From the NCBI GenBank assembly GCA_023014485.1, contig JAJOZX010002356.1, positions 310,001 to 374,000 on the forward strand: 64,000 nucleotides of DNA. The letters run 5' to 3'. Both the position numbers and the translations under genes were made by a program. The stretch is from Bathynomus jamesi (Eukaryota; Arthropoda; Malacostraca; Isopoda; Cirolanidae). Below are positions 55,857 through 64,000 of this stretch, piece by piece. The notes beneath the pieces were generated by a model. It searched no databases and was not told where the DNA came from. It worked only from the letters and a program-made list of their open reading frames with translations. Position 1 is the first letter of the stretch; every line of letters begins with the position of its first letter.

Positions 55857-56517
55857 TATAGGGATTATGTACTTTTAGGAAGAGGGAAGACGATCACTGA
55901 TTTCCTTTCTTTTGTCTCAGTTACAAATTTTTTCAGTGTTCACAGTACCTTTCACCCATGCTGTCCCCTATTCTATTGGATTAAGTTGATCGGTGTGAAT
56001 AAAACATAAGGAAAGAGTAGGAATACATTTGATAGTTCTCCATATTTTCCATGTAAATATCACGATGTCATTGCAAACATTTAAATTGTGTTTAGGAAAA
56101 AAATAGTTTCAATAATAGTTTAATAATAATTAGTTTATGTGATACAGAAAATTATTGTTGTAGAAAAGTTAGTGATTAGTAATGAAATTAAAGTTTAATT
56201 GTTCATAAAAATATAATATACTGTATTATGTATACAATATTACATTTTTAATAATTGTAATGTTAAGCTTTCGCAGGATTTGTAAAAACAAGCAAACTCT
56301 AAACATATGTTTAAAATATAATTTGCAATAGGATTTTCTTTACAAAATAATAAAGATGAAGGAATTGTTTTTGCATTTAGGCCTCAGTTTAACGAACTCT
56401 TCACGTTGTTCTTTAATTACAATTTAAGTCTAGAAGTTTTGAGATATAATTCAAAAATATAGTTTATGACGTCATACCATATTGGAAACAAAATATCCAA
56501 TTTGGCCAACAGAGATT

Positions 56518-59500
56518 TTAGTTGAAAGCACAGTTGTGTGTATTCAGTTTGGCGACTGAAATTGAGTTACTGCAAATCTGTGGTCGAATTTTAAGTTGAA
56601 GCCATGTTGCAAACCGTGTGGTGCTATCCAGTTTTGACCAAGGGCTTATTTGTATTCCTGTGCTATCTTTCTTTGCCTGAAGACCTGTTGGATTGTTGTT
56701 GTGACAGTTTTTGTACCACCACCCTCCTTTATACTCCTCAGCGCAGTTGGACTTTGCTATTCGGCAGTAAAATATTTGTATTAAGATTAAAATATATATT
56801 ACATGAAGGGAGTGTCAGAGAAGACAAGGGCTGTTAATTTTATTTCATTAGCTTTATTATGTATTAAAAGTAAATAATATCTAAAAACTCTTAATATAGT
56901 TATGGCTTAAACCTATAAAAATTAATGAAAAACAATAAGTTAAAATGAGACACACCAGCTTTATCGTTGTCCATGTCAAATGTCGAGAAATAGAGGCCAT
57001 TCACGAAGCTGAAGTAATCAGAGGCCGTACTTTTAGCATTGTAATTGGTTGCCGTAAGTTTGTATCTGAAGAGAAATTTAAATGTCACATCAGTCTTCAG
57101 CTCCATGAGCCCTTCAACGACGGATGGTACCTTAAGGTCCACCAGAAATAATAATATAAATTGTACTACAATGCCTCGTTTCTATAAATGTTTCTACATG
57201 TTGTTGGGAGAGGAACCCAAAACGTGTATCATTTCAGTGACTAGTTACTAAAATATTTAGTTTTGAATAACAATAAAACGTTTTGGTAACAAGAGTGACC
57301 GCATATGTTGCGGACTCGTCCTTAAAGGGATAAGAGAGACATTGAGGCTGTTCTCTACTTACCGTAAATTACAGAGACAAGAACAAAAGTGGAAAGATTT
57401 AAATATTATGAAGTTCTTAAAATTTAAAAATTCATATATTTGCGAACAGTAGAAATATGCTTCCCACTTCAACAATTGGACGGTTTGAATTGAAAGTAAT
57501 TCAAATGCCTCTTTAATCGATTTTTGGTAACTCTTTTGGTAACTTTTACCGATTTTGGTTACCGAAGTACTTGAAGCCGTACTCCGCACAACGAGTGCGT
57601 TCCAGCGAAGTGACTTACTGACTAAACTCCCACTTTGTGGGAAGAAGAAAGCCGTGATCAAAGGTGACTCACATATCACGTCTGGAATTTTAACGTTCTG
57701 TATGCACTTGAATCACTTCTACTTCCAATCGTTCAATTTTAGAAGAACTGCATCGCTTCTGATAGGTAAGTGGTTTCCACATTTGGAAAGATAGCTGCTT
57801 CAATAAAAGAAACTGAATGAATCATTACTGTGATTCAAGTGGCTAAAGTTGTGAATAAGTCACTGACCGATTGTGGAACAGATCTTCATAAATTTAATAT
57901 AATTTGGGAAATTACACTGGTCGACAAAATCGAACTTTTTTCTCTCATCAAAGATGTATACACACGTTTCTAGACCAGTTTTGTACCGTGAGTGATTCCA
58001 AATCTGTTTACAGTTTTCCTCTACCACATCTAGTTATCGAAATATGACTGATGTTAATTTCAGTTCAATTTATCGTAAAAGTACAACTTTATTCATAAAA
58101 AGAAATGTACACCAACCTAAAAATGTTGAGAGTATGATTTTCTTTTGTAAACCTTGTCCGGATTGTCGCGGTACAACATCCAGCATTAGTCTGCCAGCAT
58201 ATCAGGTTGTAACATAAATTCTGCTCGATTAGAAAACGGAGGATAGATAATAGAATAACCTCAAGATAATGTGAAATAGTTTTAGAAATGTTGCAAAATA
58301 CGCTCGGCGACAGGTTCGCACATGTTGTATCACGATACAGAATGACACAGTATGACTTAGGTTAGTGTAGGATTACGCTAATGAATATTTTCTCTGGGTT
58401 TTTCATATAGTTACAACGCCACCCCTACAATATTACAGTAATTGAAAAAAACATGGAGCCCACGAAAGAGCATATTCGACATGTGATGCTGTATGAATTC
58501 CATAAAGGATCTAAAGCTAGTGAATCCGCAAGAAAAATTCAAAGAGTTTATGGAAATGATGTTGTGAGCGAATGGATGTGTAGGAGATGGTTTGAGAAGT
58601 TAAGAAATGGAGACTTCAGTCTGAAAGATTATATATCAACGAACAGAACGACCAAATGAGTTAGATGAAGAGTTGCTGAAAGCAACAGTGGAGGAAAACC
58701 TAACGGTAACTGTAAGAGAACTTGGCCTGCAACTCGGCGTTAGCCATATGACCATTCATCGTCATTTGAAGCTGTTAGGAAAAGTAGTAAAGGTTGGAAA
58801 ATGGGTTCCGCATGATTTGTCACAAGCGAATCTTGAACATCGAATCCGTATTTGCACATCACTGCATTCTCGCCAACTGCAGGAACCGTTTTTGAATCGG
58901 ATCGTCACTGGGGATGAAAAATGGGTCCTCTATAACAATATTAAGCGGCGACATCAGTGGCTTAGCCGTGAAACAAAGCTTGAACCTCAGCCAAGGAATG
59001 GACCCCATCCAAAGAAAATTTTGCTATGCGTTTGATGGGATATACAAGGAATTATTCATTTTGAGCTTCTGCCAGATAGCCAAACAATCACAGCTGAAGT
59101 CTACTGCCAACAACTCTAACGATTCAAGATGGCATTACAAGAAAAACGTCCTGCATTAATTAATCGCAAAGGTGTTCTATTCCACCAGGATAACGCGCGC
59201 CCTCACACTGCTCGAATCACCACTGCCCAATTGGAGGCATTTGGTTGGTAAAAAATACCTCATCCTCCTTATTCTCCGGACATCGCACCAGACTACCATT
59301 TATTCAGAAGTCTGCAACACCAACTAGAAGGACAAAAGTTGCAATCGTGGCGAGCTATCGAAAACGAAGTTATCGCTTTTTTTTAACTCGAAACCAAGGG
59401 ATTTCTTCGAACGTGGCATAAAAAAACTTTTCTACAGGTGGGAGAAGGTTATAAAAAAAGAAGGGAATTAAATTGATGATTAATTTGTCATTATGTCATT

Positions 59501-62500
59501 TAATTTTTGTTGTGAATAAACTAAAAATTCGAGCAAATTTGTCCTTATAAGTCATTTAATTTTTGTTCTGAATGAACTAAAAAATCGAGCAGAATATATG
59601 TTACAACCTTATACTTTCGTTCCAGAAACCTTGGTAGCGATTTCCCATTGACTGGATGTCTTAATGGAAGCGTTCACTCTGTTCGTCACTCACCGCGCCA
59701 AGGTTTTCGGGAAAGAAATCTAGATGTGAATGTAAAAAATGTAATTTGAAGGACATGCGACAGCCCATTTCTTGATATGCATCGAGCAGTTTCTGAACTC
59801 CATCTTTGTATGCGGGAGCCTTCATCCTGCCTTCATCCTGTAGAACCTCCCTGATTTGGGGCCCCACAAAGATTCCCTCCTTCAATTTCACAGCACTGAT
59901 GTTTGCAAATTTCTCAACAAAATACCGAAACCCTTTCGAATTCGTCTTACCCATTGCTTTCACAAAATTTTTCATTAAGTCGAGCTTAATGTGGAGAGGT
60001 GGCAGGAAAATCTTCTTTGGATCACCTAAAGGAACACACTGGACACTGCCCACTGCCTGTTCCTGGCTCGTATGTGCTTCTTTGATGCCAGTGACGTCTG
60101 ATGTAATGATCCGCGGTATCACGGCTGTCCCATAGGCATAGGAAACAACAGTATTTCGTGAATCGTCCTTGCATGACCATTAACATACCAATGACTTTGA
60201 GATCACATATATTCCTTTGAGTGCTATATTGGATTGATTCGAGTAGTATATTCATGTTATCGTACGTCTCCTTTAGATGAGTTGGCAATCGGGATGGATA
60301 GCTTTAAGTCCCCATTATGCAGGAAAACCGCTTTCAAGCTTCGCTGTGAGGAATCAATGAAGAGAAACCACTCAGATGGTGTGTGTACCTGTGACAAGTT
60401 CTCGAAAAGTGCATTGATATCATGGCAATAGCAGAGCAGACCGTTTTCTGTAAAGAATGTCGCCAAATCATGGTTTCGTTTTCGATAGTGATACACTCAG
60501 ACATTCTTCTCAAGTAAGTGTTTCTGCTTGAGTCTCCAGGAGAGAAGTTTTGATTCCTCTTTGGAGAGGGCTAGGTCTCTAATGAGGTCATTCAACACAT
60601 TTTGGGTAAGCCTCTCCAGCTCCGATTGCTCTTCGTAAGGTGTGTAGTCAAGATCGGCTGAAGGTGCTGCATCTCCGCCAATCGCACCTTTGTCGGATTC
60701 CCTTTCATCTTCTAAAGAATTGAGTCCATGCTGTGGAGGTACCGGAATTGGCATCGTGTCGTCGTGTCAGCGTGAGGGATCGGTCTGATTGCGGAGTCTA
60801 CAGTCGGATAAACGATGTTATGCTTGTTTTTCACAGAGAATCCACTTATGTTAATATTGCAAAAGTAACAATCGCTATGATTTTCTCTCAGCTCCCTCCA
60901 TATCATAGGTATAGCGAACGGCATCGACTTTTTCCTTTGGTTCAACCAGTCACGTAATCCATTCGAACAAGTGGTACAGAAAACATATGGCGCGCATGCT
61001 TTAGCTTGGTCGCCTAGTGGACAGCCGAAGTATAACCAGTAAGTTTTCCAAAGATCCAGCGTGATTGTACGCTGTTGTGATTTAGTCGCGAACGTAACAG
61101 AAATTGTCGTGGTGATTTTTACACTTTCGAGGCATGATGATCGATGAGTGGGTTGATGTAAATCGCCTACAAAAATAAAATGTGTAAGTGGTCGACACAA
61201 AACAAAACACAACACACAACTAGACATGTGACTGTTATGCCAAAGAATAAAAGAGTGTACATGTGCAACATTTTCAAATTTGTGGTCAGCAACTGCTCTC
61301 ACCTAAAATACCAAGACAACCTGCGGAAAGCTGAAACAAAATGCCATATATGAGGGTATAGAAACGTTAAAGCAAAAACCTACACCTAAGCTGCAACGAC
61401 AAAATACTCCTCTACATGTATAAAGGACGTACTATATTATATATTGTATGTATAGTATTATACATATTATATTGTATATAATTATATACATATTATATAT
61501 ATTATATACATTTAACTGCAAACACGCAGTATAATTAACGTAAAGAACGACGCTTGTATAGGAGATATTCCGCGCAAGACGAGAGAAAGAGAACGAAACA
61601 AATGAAAAAATGAGGTAACCACCAGGGAATCGAACCCGGGATCTTCCGATTGCCGGTCAGATGCGATAACCATTACACCATGGGCCTCACTCTTCCAAAT
61701 GCCGTAATTCTTCTACATACTCGCAGAAACCAATGCCCCAAGGGGGCACCTCCCGCATGCCGTAACATTATATACATTTAACTGCAAACACGCAGTATAA
61801 TTAATGTAAACAACGACGCTTTTATAGGAGATATTCCGCGAGTATGTAGAAGAATTACGGCATTTGGAAGAGCGAGGCCCATGGTGTAATGGTTATCGCA
61901 TCTGACCGGCAATCGGAAGATCCCGGGTTCGATTACCGGGTGGTTACCTCATTTTTTCATTTGTTTCGTTCTCTCTCTCTCGTCTTGCGCGGAATATCTC
62001 CTATACAAGCGTCGTTCTTTACGTTAATTATACTGCGTGTTTGCAGTTAAATGTATATAATGTTACGGCATGCGGGAGGTGCCCCCTTGGGGCATTGGTT
62101 TCTGCGAGTATGTAGAAGAATTACGGCATTTGGAAGAGTGAGGCCCATGGTGTAATGGTTATCGCATCTGACCGGCAATCGGAAGATCCCGGGTTCGATT
62201 CCCTGGTGGTTACCTCATTTTTTCATTTGTTTTGTTCTCTCTCTCGTCTTGCGCGGAATATCTCCTATACAAGCGTCGTTCTTTACGTTAATTATACTGC
62301 GTGTTTGCAGTTAAATGTATATAATGTTACGGCATGCGGGAGGTGCCCCCTTGGGGCATTGGTTTCTGCGAGTATGTAGAAGAATTACGGCATTTGGAAG
62401 AGTGAGGCCCATGGTGTAATGGTTATCGCATCTGACCGGCAATCGGAAGATCCCGGGTTCGATTCCCGGGTGGTTACCTCATTTTTTCATTTGTTTCGTT

Positions 62501-64000
62501 CTCTCGTCTTGCGCGGAATATCTCCTATACAAGCGTCGTTCTTTACGTTAATTATATATATTATATATAGTATTATATTATATTTTATATATTATAATTA
62601 TTATATATATTATGATCAGTCTCATCTTGAAAACTAGACGTGCCAGAGGAAAACTGAAAACAGATTTCAAATCAGCGTCCCAACATCTATCTAGCCCACC
62701 CATAATTATATCTGATGAAAAATACTAGTTGGCCGGTGTTATTTAATGAAAAGTGTAATTGAAGAATTTCCTTTAAACAATTACTGTACCATTCTCAACC
62801 AAGTACAATAATAAATTATATATATAATTGAGATTTCTCTTTAAGTATATGAATACATTAAAATAATTTTCATTTTATAGCAAAAAACTTTTGTACTTTA
62901 CATTCATTAGACACTAGAATTTTTGTGAAAACCGAACTAATTTACACCAAATTTCATTAAAAACTACTAGTTTTTCCTTCATTTACGTTTCAGCAGACTT
63001 TCACTTTATTGTAAAAATGAAAAGAGAATCAATCATGCTTCCTTGTCAAAGCGTGTATTTATATAATGGCTCCAAATCTCTCGCTCATATAAAAATAATT
63101 AAACTTTTTACCATATTAATACATACAGTAATCTTCAAATCAAATATAATGAAATGATTTTCATTCAAACTTTGAGAATGCGAATCTCAAAATTTGAAGA
63201 CTTCATTCATGTTTTGGGGTCTTAATTCCTTTAAAGATACAGTAGATGAAACTTGAAAATGCATTCATAATATCAATTTGTAGAGTGGTTCGAACTATCA
63301 TTCATATAAAAATAATAATAAAGAATAAAACGTTACTTCATTTCCTCCGAGTCCACTTTGAACACATTCCACTCGCCCCAAATTTCTCTCCCGAATCCAT
63401 CTTTGACTTCCATCCTCAGAATGTAGTTCCGATGGTGAGATAAAATATGCACGTTTTCATTTCCTTGTGATAATAATTAATTAAAATAACTACGATCAAC
63501 ATAACTATTTGACACAAAAACTTATTTAAAGAAAATTTGAAAATGATTCAGATTTGTAATTGAAATAAAACGAAATAAGCAAGGATGCAAAATTTGTGGT
63601 GTCATCTTGAGATAAATAAATGACCAAACTATTTATATAACTATTAAAGAGAGTAACTAGAAAAAACATCTTAATATCTATTACAAACATTCGATAATGT
63701 AAAACAAAATCTATTGATAATGGGAATCATATACTGAGAGATAATTGGGATGAAGACTATAACACCAACTCAGAAAATAAAGAATGACCAATTCAAAGAA
63801 ATTACGTACAACGGACTGTTTACTCTTCTCAGAACTGATGAGGGCAAAATCAATGAATCCATTTAAATCTAGTCGATGAGACATGAACAAAGCCAAGAAG
63901 CTCTCACTTCTCACCTAACCAATGCTCTTCGCCTGGCATTCCGAACCCCTTCTTGTAATCGGCCCAGTTCCGAGTGAAGTTAATTGGCTTCGACACATTG
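56518..64000 (-). CDS. Fibrinogen-domain lectin, copy 3, 3' half
   Basis: Minus-strand exons: 7 (partial, 63915 to the edge), 8 (63337-63463), 9 (56956-57065) and 10 (56518-56756). Exons 8-10 have exactly the lengths of copy 1, and borders and frame are intact. Key stretches are NYFSF-like NGLYFSTFDMDNDKA (calcium site), GGWWYKNCHNNNPTG and ATWLQLKIRPQIC, ending CAFN and TAA at 56518-56520. It differs from copy 1 at surface positions after WWY (KNCHNNNPTGLQAKKDSTG against NNCHHNHPTGRHGKEDYSG), next to the ligand pocket known in tachylectin-5, so specificity may differ. The intron between exons 8 and 9 is enlarged by a 4.8-kb transposon. The N-terminal half lies outside the window. With copies 1 and 2 damaged, this may be the functional gene. 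Confidence 0.85.
58202..59611 (+). mobile_element. mariner (DD34D) element
   Basis: The ends AGGTTGTAACATAAATTCTG and the inverse of AGGTTGTAACATATATTCTG are flanked by TA (58200-58201, 59612-59613). About 1.4 kb. The right subterminal region contains a partial tandem duplication (GTCATTTAATTTTTGTT ... twice, 59,490-59,600). Confidence 0.9.
58453..59472 (+). pseudogene. mariner transposase, broken
   Basis: It starts MEPTKEHIRHVMLYEFHKG, a mariner N-terminus with ARKIQRVYG and WFEKLRNGDFSL. A shift at about 58,655 leads to the second helix-turn-helix (ELGLQLGVSHMTIHRHL). The catalytic blocks are IVTGDEKWVLY (first D), FHQDNARPHTA (second D) and PPYSPDIAPDYHLF, where the usual serine before the last D is lost. 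Two more shifts and a stop at an expected tryptophan codon (59,250) make it inactive. The C-terminus LQVGEGYKKR is still visible. Confidence 0.9.
61500..62560. mobile_element. SINE-B array: one inverted and three direct tRNA-like units
   Basis: One unit on the minus strand (about 61,500-61,770) and three on the plus strand with heads at 61,876, 62,142 and 62,405, spaced about 265 bases. Each head has box A TGGTGTAATGG and box B GGTTCGATTCC (one copy has GATTACC). Between heads each unit carries CTCGTCTTGCGCGGAATATC and TTTAACTGCAAACACGCAG landmarks. The units are almost identical, so the amplification is recent. Confidence 0.85.
61876..61948 (+). ncRNA. tRNA-like SINE head (tRNA pseudogene)
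   Basis: D-arm, anticodon and T-arm regions of a tRNA are clear: TCTGA-CCGGCAA-TCGGA forms a five-pair stem with a seven-base loop, followed by a T-arm with GGTTCGA. The base before the presumed anticodon GGC is C instead of the invariant T, and the acceptor ends (GGCCCAT/GGTTACC) do not pair, so it is not a functional tRNA. It could still act as an RNA polymerase III promoter. Same for the heads at 62,142 and 62,405 and the minus-strand head at about 61,615-61,688. Confidence 0.75.
62561..63336. other. End of the CACYGG transposon and intron 8 of copy 3
   Basis: 62,561-62,738 completes the transposon with AT repeats and the right inverted end. 62,739-63,336 is the intron of lectin copy 3, colinear in reverse with 15,825-18,100, and gives the empty sites of the DD41D transposon and of the SINE at 17,655. 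No gene. Confidence 0.75.

Larger units (their letters stand above)
58117..61145 (-). pseudogene. Transposase of the CACYGG element, decayed and split by a mariner
   Basis: The minus strand, in at least five frame-shifted pieces, matches the gene at 31,056: GCPLGDQAKACAPYVFCTTC and KKSMPFAIPMIWRELRE (about 61,000), THLKETYDNMNILLESIQYS, FLPPLHIKLDLMKNFVKA, VGPQIREVL and FPENLGAVSDEQSERFH. After the last, a TAA replaces the glutamine codon. Reading continues DIQSMGNRYQGFWNES up to the mariner at 59,612 and resumes beyond it (MLAD, then CWMLYRDNPDKVYKRK) to a stop at 58117-58119. The mariner therefore sits inside the coding region. N-terminal cysteines are partly kept. Confidence 0.85.
57915..62738 (-). 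mobile_element. CACYGG-ended transposon with nested insertions, right arm
   Basis: A 4,824-bp element with ends CACTGGTCGAC and the inverse of CACCGGCCAAC. The inverted ends share a longer stretch about 100 bp inside (CAAATCTGTTTACAGTTTTC / GAAATCTGTTTTCAGTTTTC). TTA flanks both sides (57912-57914, 62739-62741). The left arm shows the empty site near 18,090. Nested inside are a mariner (58,202-59,611) and a tRNA-like SINE array (61,500-62,560). Confidence 0.85.
45530..64000 (-). repeat. Right arm of the large inverted duplication
   Basis: Reverse-oriented counterpart of 15,149-34,441, running off the window. It starts within TTTAAAGTCTCTTTCAG, where copy 2 sequence ending ATCTATCTTTAAAG changes to the inverted flank. 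Shared landmarks are listed with the left arm. Confidence 0.9.

Noticed and set aside
56604..57251. Plus-strand open frames at 56.6-57.3 kb
   Set aside because: They are antisense to exons 9 and 10 of lectin copy 3, which explain the openness.
61876..62478. Cluster of functional tRNA genes
   Set aside because: The base before the anticodon is C, the acceptor arms do not pair, and each copy is embedded in an identical longer unit, as in SINEs.
62155..62637. Two open frames starting MVIASDRQSEDPGFDS
   Set aside because: They are translations of the tRNA-like SINE heads, repeated with each unit. The sequence is explained by pol III boxes, not by protein.

Overview
This window is AT-rich nuclear DNA from an animal, almost certainly an arthropod. 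It holds spliced genes with GT-AG introns, a fibrinogen-related lectin gene of the tachylectin-5/ficolin type, TTAGG-type telomere-like repeats, tRNA-derived SINEs, jockey- and CR1-like LINEs, and many Tc1/mariner, hAT, Merlin and CACYGG-ended DNA transposons. I see no prokaryotic features, rRNA or CRISPR array. The species cannot be named from the sequence; chelicerates and crustaceans both fit.

The only host gene family seen is the secreted fibrinogen-domain lectin, present in four states. Copy 0 (about 0.5 kb, +) is a 95-bp relic of the last exon. Copy 1 (3.6-19.3 kb, +) has all ten exons, from signal peptide to stop, but carries one extra G in exon 5. Copy 2 (37.6-45.4 kb, +) has lost exon 1, has frameshifts, a stop and a destroyed splice acceptor, and is a pseudogene. 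Copy 3 (64.0-56.5 kb, -) enters from the right edge and its visible exons are intact.

The layout is a direct duplication followed by an inverted one. The 3' flank at 0.6-2.9 kb is repeated directly at 30.0-34.5 kb. The block from 15.1 to 34.4 kb (exon 7 of copy 1, its 3' half and downstream DNA) is repeated in inverse orientation from 45.5 kb to the right edge, so two arms of about 19 kb surround an 11-kb spacer that holds copy 2. The inner junction at 45.53 kb shows TTTAAAG microhomology. Because each locus exists two or three times, empty sites can be read for many insertions, which fixes transposon ends and target-site duplications without outside data.

Left-arm-only insertions are a Tc1/mariner element with an intact DD41D transposase (16.1-17.4 kb), two SINEs, a Merlin element (26.4-27.0 kb), a DD37E element with one stop codon (27.3-28.7 kb) and a CACYGG element with a nearly intact 508-codon ORF (30.8-33.2 kb). 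Right-arm-only insertions are a second CACYGG element (57.9-62.7 kb) with a mariner inside its transposase gene and a tRNA-like array, a CR1-like LINE, and several palindromic or short inverted-repeat elements. A jockey-like LINE and a hAT transposase relic lie in both arms and therefore predate the inversion.

The most novel material is a set of modular fold-back elements in the introns of copies 1 and 2 (6.3-11.5 kb and 35.4-44.2 kb). They have 8-bp target duplications, end in a common pattern (GGWKCW..T.WAG..), repeat their own terminal word internally and, in five of the seven types, share a core built on CCTAACC, yet each carries a different terminal word.
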